Part shown: positions 1 through 8,718 of the stretch, one piece after another | Layout of the letters: every line of letters starts with the position of its first letter | How positions within the stretch are numbered: position 1 is the stretch's first letter | NCBI RefSeq assembly: GCF_019400745.1 | Contig: NZ_WJIB01000004.1 | Location: 186,001 to 250,000 of the forward strand | Source: Cohnella sp. CFH 77786 | Lineage (GTDB): Bacteria; Bacillota; Bacilli; Paenibacillales; Paenibacillaceae | Length of the DNA stretch: 64,000 nt | Direction of reading: 5' to 3' | The notes under the pieces: generated by a model | Databases searched by the model: none | Told to the model about the DNA's origin: nothing | The model's input: only the letters and a program-made list of their open reading frames with translations | Position numbers and translations under genes: made by a program

Positions 1-1
1 A

Positions 2-250
2 CGCGCAACCGGCCGCATGAATCTCCAAGCGGATTCCGGGAGCATCAAGCTCTATAAGGACGATACCGCGGACACGGAAATCCATGCGGATTCCGGCAGC
101 GTGTACGTGCATCTGCCCGCTTCGTTCGCCGGCTCCTTCGATTTGAAATCCGATTCCGGCAGCGTGAACGCTCCCGAATCCAAAGGGGAGACGAACGACT
201 TGGTGAAGGTGCGCGCGGACAGTGGAAGCATCCGGGTGGAGCAAGGATGA
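2..250 (+). CDS. DUF4097-type beta-strand repeat protein, 3' end only
   Basis: The open frame runs in from the left edge, so this is the C-terminal part of a longer protein; the first ATG at 17 lies inside the frame and is probably not the start. About 80 residues are visible, with the short motif ADSGS recurring every 20 or so residues, as expected of the right-handed beta-helix-like DUF4097 repeats of Firmicutes envelope-stress or adhesin-like proteins. No signal peptide or anchor can be judged because the N-terminus is missing. The function is unknown. Confidence 0.6.
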   Translation, partial: RATGRMNLQADSGSIKLYKDDTADTEIHADSGSVYVHLPASFAGSFDLKSDSGSVNAPESKGETNDLVKVRADSGSIRVEQG

Positions 251-363
251 AGCAGTTCCCGTAAACGAAGCGAACCTTCGCCGCTAACTCCGATCGCCTT
301 TCTGGGGACTACGGGGGACCTAAGAGACGCTTCCTCTCAAATTTTCCTAAACTTTCGGAGGTT

Positions 364-391
364 TTGGACAACCGGGTGCATAGGATATGAT
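364..391 (+). promoter_or_regulatory. Candidate sigma-A promoter for the membrane gene at 441
   Basis: TTGGAC (364-369) and TATGAT (386-391) are separated by 16 bp and lie about 50 bp upstream of an AAAGGAGG ribosome binding site. Motif match only. Confidence 0.4.
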
Positions 392-440
392 ATAAGGGAA
401 ATAGAAAGCAACGGTTCCGGGTGAAAAGGAGGATCGGGTG

Positions 441-1088
441 ATGTACGGAAGTTTGGCAATCGTGGAGATGGGGTTCAGTCTGATTCTGCTTCTGTCCGCA
501 TGGTTGGCCGTGCGCCAGGCGCTGCGACTGCCCAATAGCGGCACCGCGGAGAGGCTGCACCGCAAAACGCGAAAGCTGTTATCCTTGACAGGGTGGCTGA
601 CGCTGCCGGCATTGGTCGTCTTCTTCTGCATCGGCTCGATGATGATGTCGCTTCCTTCCTTGTTCTGGGAAGACCGGCTGCTGCTGAACGCGCCTCTCAT
701 CGGGGCCCCCTTGCTCGCCGTCTGGTTCACGACCGCGCCGATGCTCCTGCAGCTCCGGAAACAGAGCAACAGGGCGAGCGGCCCGATCCATCCTTCGGTC
801 AAAGCCCACCTGCGCAGCCGATTGTTCGTTCTGCCCTACCAGTCGACGGTATTGGGGGCAGCCACTTCGTTCTACTGCACGCTGATTTCTCCGGTTCCTT
901 ACGATCCGTTGAGAATCGCGGCTCCTCTATCCGTATACGTTATCGTGATGGTTGCCTTATGGATGCACCACGACCGCCGTTTCGCCCGTGTGCGCGAATG
1001 GCTGCGAAGCAGCCGCGCGCAAGGAAGGGCCGACGGTTCCCCTCTGCCGATCGCGGATCAGCAGGCGGAATCCCGGACGCGAATATGA
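441..1088 (+). CDS. Multi-pass membrane protein, paralogue of the N-terminal domain of the next gene
   Basis: A 215-residue hydrophobic protein with about four or five membrane segments. The ATG at 441 is chosen because AAAGGAGG (425-432) sits 8 bp upstream and because the product then starts MYGSL, exactly like the downstream gene; a GTG at 438 is in frame. It aligns along its length with residues 1-200 of the multicopper oxidase at 1350, sharing motifs such as LFW-DRLL--APLIG and VLGAAT(S/A). It lacks the copper domain. The likely role is a membrane partner of the oxidase, or a duplicate that stayed unfused. No family name recognised. Confidence 0.7.
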   Translation: MYGSLAIVEMGFSLILLLSAWLAVRQALRLPNSGTAERLHRKTRKLLSLTGWLTLPALVVFFCIGSMMMSLPSLFWEDRLLLNAPLIGAPLLAVWFTTAPMLLQLRKQSNRASGPIHPSVKAHLRSRLFVLPYQSTVLGAATSFYCTLISPVPYDPLRIAAPLSVYVIVMVALWMHHDRRFARVREWLRSSRAQGRADGSPLPIADQQAESRTRI

Positions 1089-1238
1089 CCGTGCCATCTG
1101 CGCTCTGACTGCGCTTCGCCTCGGCGAAGCGCTTTTTCTATGTCCGAATGGCGGGTGTTCCGCTCGACTCCGGTCGGGGAGAAAACCGAGCGCGGGATGG
1201 ATTCGGGCGAGCCGCATTTCCGATATGCTGGGAGAAGT

Positions 1239-1328
1239 AAAACGGCTAAACCGTCCTTTTCGGACGGTTAGACGTTTTATCGGAGGCGATTCAGAAAAGG
1301 ATGGCGGATTTAATACTTTCTGATTCAC
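1239..1328 (+). repeat. Dispersed double-hairpin repeat, copy 1
   Basis: This 90-bp intergenic element recurs almost unchanged at 30469-30552. It holds a perfect short hairpin (CCGTCC-TTTT-CGGACGG), outer arms AAAACG/CGTTTT, and a second stem formed by GATTCAGAAA and TTTCTGATTC. The copy ends just before the ribosome binding site of the multicopper oxidase gene. It could be a REP-like or MITE-like element or a small structured RNA. Confidence 0.7.
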
Positions 1329-1349
1329 TCAACGAAGGAGGACTGCACC

Positions 1350-3416
1350 ATGTATGGAAGTTTGACCGGGATGGAGCTGGGCTTCACGCTCTTATCCGTT
1401 ATTTGTGCATGGATCGCGGCGAACAAGGCATCCAATGCCGTCTACGGCGCCGCGAAGGCAAAACTGAGCCGCAACATACGCGGCACGACCGTTTGGGCCG
1501 CAATCGCGGCGATCCCCGCTTTGGCGGCGATCTTGAGCATCGCGGGGATCGCGGCGACCCAACCGCCTCTCTTCTGGAAGGATCGGCTGCTGATCCAAGC
1601 ACCTCTCATCGGCTTCCCGTTGCTTGTCGTTTGGGGATATTCGCTGCCGAACTTGTGGCGCTTGAAGCGAAACTCCCTTCGTTCCCCGGGCGCGCCCGAC
1701 AGGACGATCCGAAGCGCCTTGGCGGCGCCCGGCGTCATCGCGCCTTTCCAGGCGGCCGCGCTGGGGGCGGCAACCGCGCTCTATTTCGTGCTCGTTGTGC
1801 CTTCCCCTTTCCGTCCTCTTCAAGGGGCTCTTCCGTTGTTTCTGTGCGTGCTTGCCGTTACGGCATTGTGGATGCTGCACGACGGGAGATGGCAGCGCGC
1901 GCTCGGCGGAAGCACGGAATTCGAACGCCGGCTGTGGCGGCGGACACTGGCCAAGCTCGGCGTCATCTGCGTCGCAGCCGGATTGGCGGGCATTGCCGTT
2001 AACGCGGGCATGCAGAACAGCCGGTTGCCGGAACATCTCAATATGGCCTCCGGGCCGATGGATTTCGGCGGCGGTACCGCACTGTCCCACGATGTCGCGC
2101 AAGCCGTCTCCGTCGCCATGCTCACGGGTCCGCGCAAAGAGCAGCCGGATCGCCGGATATCGTTAACCGCAGAGAAAAAGACCGTACGCCTGTCCTCCGG
2201 GAAAACCGTCGACGCTTGGACGTTTAACGGGGAGGTTCCGGGTCCGGAGATGCGCTTCAGGCAGGGCGAGCTCGTGGAAGTGACGCTGACGAACCGGGAC
2301 ATCGATGAAGGCGTTACGATCCATTGGCACGGTCTGGACGTCCCGAACGCGGAAGACGGGGTCGCCGGGGCCACCCAGGACGCCGTCATGCCGGGACAAT
2401 CCCACGTTTACCGATTCCGGGCGGAGCAAGCCGGCACCTTCTGGTACCATTCCCACCAGCATTCTCAGGAAGCCGTATCCAAAGGGCTGTTCGGCGCGCT
2501 CATCGTAGAGCCGGCGGATTCGGCGAAGTCGTCCCGCCAGCAGAAGGATTTCACCGTCATCAGCCATCTGTGGGACGATTCCGGATTTGCGATCGGGGCA
2601 AACGACGGGGTTTGGCGCGAGACCGTCGCCCCCGGCACGCAAGTGCGGCTGCGGCTCATCAACACGGACGACTGGGTCCGGCAAACGTACCGACTTTCCG
2701 GCACCCCCTTCCGCGTAGCCGCGATCGACGGAACGGAGCTTACGGAGCCGGGAGAGCTCCGCGATGCCGAGCTTCGGCTGACGACCGGCGGACGGTACGA
2801 CGTCACGTTCGAGATGCCCGACCGTCCGGTTTATCTGTCCGTAGGCCGCGACGGCAAGCTCGGGCTGCTGATTAGCCCGGACGGAAAGGGTGACGTGCCC
2901 GCCCTGGAGAAGGCGTCTTCCGTTTTCGACCCGACGCATTACGGCAAACGGACGGAGGCCCCGTTCGGACCGGACAGCGAGTTCGACAGGCATTTCACGA
3001 TGGTGTTGGACAACAAGCTCGGATTTTACGATGGAAGCTGGAACTTCGTCTACACGATGAACGGCAAAGTGTTCCCGAACACCCCGATGTTCATGGTGCG
3101 CGAAGGGGATCTCGTGAAGGTCACGATCGTGAACCGGGGCTCCGTCGACCATCCGATGCACCTGCACGGACACCATGCCCTCGTCCTTTCGCGCAACGGC
3201 GAAACGGCCGACGGCAGCCTCTGGTGGTCGGACACCCTTGATGTCCAGCCCGGGGAATCGTACGAAATCGCCTTCCGGGCGGACAATCCCGGCCTCTGGA
3301 TGGACCACTGCCACAACTTGACGCACGCCGCCGTCGGCATGACGATGCACCTCATGTACGAGGGGGTCTCCACTCCTTACGCCGTCGGCAGCGAAACGGC
3401 CAACCGGCCGGAGTGA
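1350..3416 (+). CDS. Membrane-anchored multicopper oxidase
   Basis: A 688-residue fusion. Residues 1-210 are a multi-pass membrane domain paralogous to the preceding gene; a further hydrophobic segment lies near 217-232. The rest is an exported multicopper oxidase. All copper-ligand motifs are visible: HWHG near 325, HSHQH near 367, HPMHLHG near 601 and HCHNLTH near 653 followed by a methionine that could be the axial type-1 ligand. It should oxidise a metal ion or organic reductant with reduction of O2 to water outside the membrane. The start has a GAAGGAGGA ribosome binding site. The substrate cannot be read from sequence; CopA-like cuprous oxidase and laccase activity are both possible. 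Confidence 0.85.
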   Translation: MYGSLTGMELGFTLLSVICAWIAANKASNAVYGAAKAKLSRNIRGTTVWAAIAAIPALAAILSIAGIAATQPPLFWKDRLLIQAPLIGFPLLVVWGYSLPNLWRLKRNSLRSPGAPDRTIRSALAAPGVIAPFQAAALGAATALYFVLVVPSPFRPLQGALPLFLCVLAVTALWMLHDGRWQRALGGSTEFERRLWRRTLAKLGVICVAAGLAGIAVNAGMQNSRLPEHLNMASGPMDFGGGTALSHDVAQAVSVAMLTGPRKEQPDRRISLTAEKKTVRLSSGKTVDAWTFNGEVPGPEMRFRQGELVEVTLTNRDIDEGVTIHWHGLDVPNAEDGVAGATQDAVMPGQSHVYRFRAEQAGTFWYHSHQHSQEAVSKGLFGALIVEPADSAKSSRQQKDFTVISHLWDDSGFAIGANDGVWRETVAPGTQVRLRLINTDDWVRQTYRLSGTPFRVAAIDGTELTEPGELRDAELRLTTGGRYDVTFEMPDRPVYLSVGRDGKLGLLISPDGKGDVPALEKASSVFDPTHYGKRTEAPFGPDSEFDRHFTMVLDNKLGFYDGSWNFVYTMNGKVFPNTPMFMVREGDLVKVTIVNRGSVDHPMHLHGHHALVLSRNGETADGSLWWSDTLDVQPGESYEIAFRADNPGLWMDHCHNLTHAAVGMTMHLMYEGVSTPYAVGSETANRPE

Positions 3417-3496
3417 ACGATCCCCGTATCGGCATCCGGCGGCCCTTCAACTCCGGGAATACTGCTTAACCGGGCCGCCGAAAGGCTTGCTGATGG

Positions 3497-3528
3497 AATG
3501 TCCTCTCCCTGCGGCCGGGGAGGACATT
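3497..3528. terminator. Hairpin between convergent genes
   Basis: The arms AATGTCCTC and GAGGACATT (with inner CC/GG pairs) form a strong stem between the oxidase and the minus-strand SDR gene, and overlap the SDR stop codon. The U-tract is poor, so termination is inferred from the position. Confidence 0.45.
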
Positions 3529-4408
3529 ATTTATAAAACCCCTGCTCCTCCGCATACCGCCCCCAATGCGGACGGTTCCCGTCCGCGTCCTTGAAGCCGT
3601 ATTCGTCCGACAGCCCCCAAGAGGTGAAAATCCCTCCCGTGCGCGCCATGAGGTCCGGATCGGCCGCGAGCGCGGCCACTCCGCGCGCCACGAAGGCGGG
3701 CGTTTCCGACATGACGAAGTGCGGCTCTTTCTCCACCGCATCCCGCCAATTCTCTTCTTTCACCCCGAAATGGTCCAGCATTTCTTCGGAGCGGAGAAAG
3801 CCGGGCGTCACGGATACTGCCGCGACTCCATGCGGCTTTAACTCCGCCGCCATGCTTTCGGCCAAGTGGATGACGGAGATTTTCGCCAGGCTGTAGTACA
3901 GATTGCCGCGGTAACGGTAGTCGAAGCCGTCCGTGATTTCCACGATCAGCCCCGCCCCCCTTGAAACCATGAGCGGCGCTCCGTAATAACTGGTGATCAT
4001 ATGAGAGTGCACCGCCCGCCGCTGCATCAGAAGCCCGTCGCCCAGCGGGGACTGCCAGAACGGAGTGCCCCAGGCAGACAGCTTCTCACCGCCCCAGATG
4101 TCGTTAACGAGAATGTCGAGCCTGCCGTCTTGTTCCTCCTTTACCCTCCGAAACAGCTCGGCCACTTCTTCCTCTACGGTAAGGTCGACGCGCACGGCGA
4201 TTCCTCTGCCCCCGCGGGCCGTCACGAGCTCCGCCGTCTCTTCGATCGTCTCCGGGCGCGCCAGATCGGACGGATTGCCCCGGACGCTTCGCCCGGTGCA
4301 ATACACGGTCGCTCCGTTCGCTCCCAATTCGACCGCGATCGCCCTCCCTGCCCCTCTTGTTGCTCCGGCTACGACCGCCACTTTTCCTTTCAACGGTTGC
4401 TCAATCAT
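3527..4408 (-). CDS. SDR-family oxidoreductase
   Basis: A 293-residue short-chain dehydrogenase/reductase. The N-terminal nucleotide-binding motif reads GATRGAGR (a variant of TGxxxGxG), with the NDIWGG stretch in the middle and the catalytic YxxxK as YYSLAK. The start at 4408 is preferred because AAGGAGG lies 8 bp upstream; an ATG at 4414 is only 2 bp from it. The C-terminal part resembles DHRS1-type enzymes. The substrate is unknown. It is transcribed divergently from a WYL regulator, which may control it. Confidence 0.85.
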   Translation of the reverse strand: MIEQPLKGKVAVVAGATRGAGRAIAVELGANGATVYCTGRSVRGNPSDLARPETIEETAELVTARGGRGIAVRVDLTVEEEVAELFRRVKEEQDGRLDILVNDIWGGEKLSAWGTPFWQSPLGDGLLMQRRAVHSHMITSYYGAPLMVSRGAGLIVEITDGFDYRYRGNLYYSLAKISVIHLAESMAAELKPHGVAAVSVTPGFLRSEEMLDHFGVKEENWRDAVEKEPHFVMSETPAFVARGVAALAADPDLMARTGGIFTSWGLSDEYGFKDADGNRPHWGRYAEEQGFYK

Positions 4409-4497
4409 CCGCATTTCCTCCTTATCGAGGTTATCTCTGTTGCTCCGTCAGGGGTAATCCCCATGACTCAGAGGTTCGTAAGTATGATAAACTTCGG

Positions 4498-4520
4498 AAT
4501 ATGACAGCTGGCGTCATATT
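4498..4520. promoter_or_regulatory. Operator-like palindrome between SDR and WYL genes
   Basis: Perfect 8-bp arms AATATGAC and GTCATATT are separated by 7 bp. The site lies in the divergent intergenic region about 45 bp upstream of the regulator start and 90 bp upstream of the SDR start, as expected of an autoregulatory operator. Binding is inferred. Confidence 0.45.
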
Positions 4521-4563
4521 CGTCGGGTATCCTAACAATATCGGGAAATGAGGGGTGAAGCGC

Positions 4564-5535
4564 TTGAAAGCGGACCGGCTGCTGGCTATCCTGATCGCGT
4601 TGCAGGCGAACGGTAGAGTGACGGCGAGAGAATTGGCCGGCCGGCTCGAAGTGTCGGAGCGGACGATTCATCGAGATATGGAGACGCTGGGAATGGCAGG
4701 CATACCGGTGTACGCCGACCGCGGCTATCAAGGCGGCTGGTCGTTGCCGGAGGGTTACCGTACCCGGCTGACGGGGCTCACGTCGGAGGAAATCTCGTCC
4801 TTGCTCGTGCTCGGAGCCTCAGGCTTGATCCGGGATCTGGGGCTTGCGGACAGCGCGGAGGCCGCATTGCTCAAGCTGCTGTCGGCGCTTCCCTCTTCCG
4901 TCCGCCGGAACGCGGAGATCGCCCGCCAGAGGATCCACGTCGACGGTGCGCCTTGGCGCGCGCCGGCGGGATCGGCCGCGGCGGATTCGGAAAGGCTTGC
5001 CGCCGTTCAGCAGGCCGTCTGGGAGGAGCGCAAGCTCCGAATCCGTTACCGGGCGATCGAATCGGAGACGGACAAGGAACGGACCGTATCGCCGCTCGGA
5101 CTGGTGGCCAAGCAAAGCGTCTGGTACATGGTCGCGATAGCCGACGGCGACTTCCGCACGTACCGGATCTCCCGGCTCACAGAAACAGAGATGCTGGAAG
5201 AAACGTTCGAGCGCCCCGATGCCTTCGACTTGGCTGCATACTGGGAGCAATCTACGCTGCGTTTTCAAGCTGCCCTTCCTCGCTACCCTGCCGAGGTCAA
5301 GGTCGACGAATCCCGCTGGCCGCGTTTCAGCCGCGAGAGATATGTTTACGTGCAGAAAGAGCTGTCTTCCGAGGGCGGCTGGACCTTCGCGGAAGTGGAG
5401 TTCCACACGCTCGAATCCGCCTGCGCGATCCTGCTCGGCTATGGGAGGCACGCGCTGGCCCTTGAGCCGGAGGAACTCCGGCAAGCGATCCGAGCGGAGG
5501 TTCAGGCGCTGGCCGTGCAGTACGGGAATGAATAA
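4564..5535 (+). CDS. HTH/WYL-domain transcriptional regulator (YafY family)
   Basis: A 323-residue regulator. Residues 1-60 form a DeoR-like winged helix (MKADRLL...ARELAGRLEVSERTIHRDME) and the C-terminal half is a WYL ligand-sensing domain (LVAKQSVWYMVAIADGDFRTYRISR). The TTG at 4564 is chosen because it gives the family's usual MKADRLL start and GAGGGGTGA is correctly spaced; a GTG at 4555 is in frame. It probably regulates the divergent SDR gene and itself. The effector is unknown. Confidence 0.85.
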   Translation: MKADRLLAILIALQANGRVTARELAGRLEVSERTIHRDMETLGMAGIPVYADRGYQGGWSLPEGYRTRLTGLTSEEISSLLVLGASGLIRDLGLADSAEAALLKLLSALPSSVRRNAEIARQRIHVDGAPWRAPAGSAAADSERLAAVQQAVWEERKLRIRYRAIESETDKERTVSPLGLVAKQSVWYMVAIADGDFRTYRISRLTETEMLEETFERPDAFDLAAYWEQSTLRFQAALPRYPAEVKVDESRWPRFSRERYVYVQKELSSEGGWTFAEVEFHTLESACAILLGYGRHALALEPEELRQAIRAEVQALAVQYGNE

Positions 5536-5583
5536 AGGCTGTTCGGGACTGTGAACTTTGAACTGCACCCCGAAGCAGCCTTT
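5534..5583. terminator. Long near-perfect hairpin after the WYL gene
   Basis: AAAGGCTG-TTCGGG pairs with CCCGAA-G-CAGCCTTT across a loop of about 20 nt. The left arm overlaps the WYL stop codon. There is no clear U-tract on the plus strand, so it may be a factor-assisted terminator or a mobile palindrome. Confidence 0.4.
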
Positions 5584-5644
5584 ATCACATGGGGGATGCT
5601 GTCTCTGGCGCGTGTGGCCGCAACCCACCGGCAGCCGGGATTAC

Positions 5645-5697
5645 CCGGGCTACAGGGCAGGTTCCGACTCGCACACCCTCTGTAACCGGTTTTTTTA
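5645..5697. repeat. Degenerate single copy of the 51-bp repeat found at 27281
   Basis: The stretch reads CCGGGCTACAG, then GCAC, CTCT and TAACCGGTTTTT at the same order and spacing as one unit of the 51-bp tandem array at 27281-27628, and a CCGGG-ATTA-CCCGG hairpin abuts it. As at the array, it lies just downstream of a minus-strand gene. Confidence 0.4.
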
Positions 5698-5800
5698 CAA
5701 GAGTACCGCTCGCCACGCCAGCGCCGCATAAGGCGCTCGCAGCGTTTTGCGGCGGAGCGCTGCCTCAGCCGCCCACGAAACGCCGCCATGCAACAACGAG

Positions 5801-6460
5801 CTACCGACCATGCTCCAGCCGTTTCGTCGTTTCCAGCTGCAGCACTTCCCCCTTCGTGAACGGCACGGAACGGCGGAACAGCGGGCCGTCGCACACGAAC
5901 GTGTGGTATTCCCCGCCCTCGCCCATCGGGCAGACATCTTCCCGCAGGATGTCCTCGTAGAACGAGCGGTCCACCTCGCGGCCCAGCCAATCGCCGGACA
6001 GGGCTCCGTCCCTCACCCGGATGACGACGGCCCGATACCCGGATTCCACGAACCGGAGCAACGCTTCCCTCGTGCCGTCCGGCTTCATCCACAGGGGGTA
6101 CAGTGCCTCCAAGTCCGCGGCACGAGCCACCCCCGTTCCCCACTCCCGATGCTCGGCAAGAAACAAATCCCCGAAAGCGACGGCCTCCAGCCGGAGACGG
6201 CCCTTCAAATCAACCAAAGCTTCTATGTAATCGCGAGTATAGGTATCAAACGTGCAAGAGACGAACTCCGCCGGCAATCCGAGCGCTTCCGCCTGATCCC
6301 GAATCCGCTCCGCCCTCTCCCCGTGGCCGAACGTTCGACCGATGTCCGCCGGAACGGTCGTGATCAAGCAGACGACTTCGTACCCGTCCTTCACCAGCCG
6401 ATCCAGCGTCATGCAGCTGTCCTTGCCTCCGCTCCACGACAGCGCGACTCTCCTTTTCAC
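5801..6460 (-). CDS. Dph6-like diphthine-ammonia ligase family protein
   Basis: A 219-residue adenine-nucleotide alpha hydrolase. The ATP-pyrophosphatase loop SGGKDS is at residues 9-14, and the family's C-terminal GEGGEYHTFV motif is present. The GTG at 6460 is chosen because it brings the ATP loop to the N-terminus as usual and is preceded by a G-rich ribosome binding site 6 bp upstream. Archaeal and eukaryotic members amidate diphthine on EF-2; bacteria lack diphthamide, so the bacterial substrate is unknown and only ATP-dependent amide or thiol chemistry can be inferred. Confidence 0.8.
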   Translation of the reverse strand: MKRRVALSWSGGKDSCMTLDRLVKDGYEVVCLITTVPADIGRTFGHGERAERIRDQAEALGLPAEFVSCTFDTYTRDYIEALVDLKGRLRLEAVAFGDLFLAEHREWGTGVARAADLEALYPLWMKPDGTREALLRFVESGYRAVVIRVRDGALSGDWLGREVDRSFYEDILREDVCPMGEGGEYHTFVCDGPLFRRSVPFTKGEVLQLETTKRLEHGR

Positions 6461-6549
6461 TGACAACCCCCCGCTCCCGATGCAGGAATCCTCACTCCTC
6501 TGTCGAAACCAAAGGCTAACGAAACCTTGATCCAAGGAGGAATTTCCCC

Positions 6550-6936
6550 ATGTCCGAATCGACCGTTTCCGTTCGCCGAATCGCCCAAATCTCCATCCGC
6601 GTAACCGACGTCGAGCGTTCGGCAGCCTTCTACCAGCGCAAGCTGGGGCTTCCCTTGCTGTATTCCCAATCCAACATGGCGCTGCTCGATTGCGGCGGCA
6701 TCCGCTTGCTGCTCGGCATCGCGGAGACGCCCGAATTCGATCATCCCAGCTCGACCGTATATTTTCAAGTGGAGGACTTGGACGACGCCTGCCGCAAGCT
6801 GACCGCTGAAGGAGTCGAGTTCAGGGGCAAGCCGCATAAGGTGGCTGAATTCGGCGGAATGGCCGTCTGGATGGCCTTCTTCTATGACCCCGACCGCAAC
6901 GTCCACGCGCTGACGAGCGAAGTGCCGATCGGCTGA
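6550..6936 (+). CDS. VOC-family (glyoxalase/bleomycin-resistance fold) protein
   Basis: A 128-residue single vicinal-oxygen-chelate domain with the two beta-alpha-beta-beta-beta modules: RIAQISIRVTDVERSAAFYQ at the N-terminus and VWMAFFYDPDRNVHAL at the C-terminus. Candidate metal ligands include the late His and Glu. AAGGAGG precedes the ATG. It is divergent from the Dph6-like gene. Such proteins are lyases, dioxygenases or drug-binding proteins; the activity cannot be read here. Confidence 0.8.
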   Translation: MSESTVSVRRIAQISIRVTDVERSAAFYQRKLGLPLLYSQSNMALLDCGGIRLLLGIAETPEFDHPSSTVYFQVEDLDDACRKLTAEGVEFRGKPHKVAEFGGMAVWMAFFYDPDRNVHALTSEVPIG

Positions 6937-6942
6937 ACGCGA

Positions 6943-7980
6943 TCAACCCCGAGCTTGCACGATGCTCTGCACGAATCCCTGCGGATCGTCCAGCGCCAAG
7001 TAAATGCCGGTCACTTCTCGCGGCTGAAACAGCAAGCCCTCTACCGTTAGGGGCCGGTTCAGCTCGATCCGTACGTTCGGCGCTCCGAGTATAGGACAGG
7101 CGAAATGCTTGAGCTCCTTCGCTTCCGGCTCATATTCGGGGGCGGACGCAATGCCTCCGATCGCATCCAGCGGCACGTCGGCTTGCAGCCTTAACCCGAG
7201 CCGGATCCGCAGCACGCCGTCCATGATCCGGACCGGCCGAAGCAACGAAGCCCGGCAATCCGCCCACACGAGAGCGAGAAGCCATACGTCTGCAGCCGTC
7301 AGGATCCACGCCGCAAAGTGAGACCATTGCTGCACGAGCAGGTGCACGAAAACCGCTTCGAAAGCGACCACGTGCGTAAGGATTCCGGCATAGAGAAGCT
7401 GGGACGTTTTGCGATGATACGTGAATAGACTTCCGTCTGCCGCGGCTTCGGACACCCGCCTTTTCCAAGAGAAAAGCAAATAGTGGATCACGCAGATATC
7501 ATGCAGGACAAACGACTTCAGTTTGCTTGGGCCGAATTCGCTGCGCATGGCCGAACGAAGCGCCTCGCCAAAGTCGTTCTCCTTACGCGCCGAATGCCGG
7601 TAGGCCCGGATCAAGCGATAGACAACTCGGATTTCATAGCCGACGACGGCAAGCTCAATCGCAAGTATAGTCAGTTCGACCGGCCAAACCGCGCTCCAAA
7701 CGCGACCCCGAAGGCCGTCGGGAAGCACGAGCCAGGCTGCGGCAGCGCCGGCGATGGTGAACGGAATCATTTTGACGATGGATTTCCCATTGCGGCGAGC
7801 ACCGAGGAGCCAGTATAAGAACGGAATGACCAGCGCGAAATCGAACAATACCGCATAGGCCAACACTGCATCGGATTCTCCGAACGGAGTCATTCGAGCA
7901 GCCGCGGAATCGACGGCCAAAATCAAAGCGGTGATGCATAGGAACAGGATGCCGGACCGGTTGATTTTGGATAGGGTCAT
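6943..7980 (-). CDS. Multi-pass membrane protein of unknown function
   Basis: A 345-residue protein with about seven hydrophobic segments spread over residues 10-255, followed by a soluble C-terminal segment of about 90 residues. The ATG at 7980 follows GAGGAGG by 8 bp; an upstream in-frame ATG (8031) would add 17 non-hydrophobic residues and lacks a ribosome binding site. Loops such as RVVYRLIRAYRHSARKEN are basic. No family is recognised; Bacillales relatives carry misleading monooxygenase names. It is convergent with the VOC gene, only 6 bp apart. Confidence 0.6.
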   Translation of the reverse strand: MTLSKINRSGILFLCITALILAVDSAAARMTPFGESDAVLAYAVLFDFALVIPFLYWLLGARRNGKSIVKMIPFTIAGAAAAWLVLPDGLRGRVWSAVWPVELTILAIELAVVGYEIRVVYRLIRAYRHSARKENDFGEALRSAMRSEFGPSKLKSFVLHDICVIHYLLFSWKRRVSEAAADGSLFTYHRKTSQLLYAGILTHVVAFEAVFVHLLVQQWSHFAAWILTAADVWLLALVWADCRASLLRPVRIMDGVLRIRLGLRLQADVPLDAIGGIASAPEYEPEAKELKHFACPILGAPNVRIELNRPLTVEGLLFQPREVTGIYLALDDPQGFVQSIVQARG

Positions 7981-8324
7981 CTCTTGCGCCTCCTCGCGGG
8001 TCGCGGGGTTTCTGCTTCCATTGTAAACCAACTCACTCCCTGCGGATCAGGCTGCCTTTTACGGAACGGTGACAACCATAAAAACCATTCGGAAGCACGA
8101 CACACAGTCCGTCCGAAGCGGTCTGTTCCACGCGGCTATGATGCCTTCGGCCACCGGCGGCCCGGTTGGTTGTCGCGGTTATCAGGAAGCGGAGCCGCTC
8201 CCACAAGGAAGTCGCAGGGTCCTGGCTCTCTTCCGGCAGCCTCCTGCAACTTGAGTCACGGTCGCTCCGGCGAAACACCCCCTGTCTGCATCTGCCATAT
8301 GGTAACAGCAGGAGGTGGCGGCGG
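7981..8324. other. 344-bp intergenic region
   Basis: It separates the minus-strand membrane gene from the L,D-transpeptidase gene and should carry both promoters. Apart from the two ribosome binding sites at its ends, no convincing RNA, repeat or additional gene was seen. Confidence 0.4.
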
Positions 8325-8663
8325 ATGCCGAACTATCGGATTATCGTCGATCTATCGGACCGCAAGCTCCATCTGCTGGACGGGGACACGGTCGTGCGAA
8401 CGTATCCCGTCGGCATCGGGCGCATTGCGCATGCGACGCCGACCGGCAGGCTGCACATCGTGAACAAATCGCCGAACCCCGGAGGGCCGTACGGCGCTTA
8501 CTGGATGGGCCTGTCCAAGCCGCATTACGGCATTCACGGCACGAACGATCCTTCCTCCATCGGCAAAAGGGTTTCGAAGGGCTGCATACGGATGTATAAC
8601 CAGGACGTGACGGAGCTCGCGCGGCTCGTCCCCGTCGGAACGTCCGTCACGATCCGAAATTGA
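8325..8663 (+). CDS. L,D-transpeptidase (YkuD domain)
   Basis: A compact 112-residue catalytic domain. The ATG at 8325 follows AGGAGGTGG by about 7 bp; the frame stays open upstream but without homology. The YkuD signature is intact: HGTND with catalytic His near 71, and SKGCIRM with the nucleophilic Cys near 87. These enzymes make 3-3 peptidoglycan cross-links or attach proteins to the wall, and in spore formers are often spore-associated. No signal peptide is visible, so export is unclear. Confidence 0.88.
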   Translation: MPNYRIIVDLSDRKLHLLDGDTVVRTYPVGIGRIAHATPTGRLHIVNKSPNPGGPYGAYWMGLSKPHYGIHGTNDPSSIGKRVSKGCIRMYNQDVTELARLVPVGTSVTIRN

Positions 8664-8718
8664 CACCTTCCCTCTGCAGTGTTATAGGTTAAGGGAATAT
8701 GCGGAGGGAGGCTGGATC

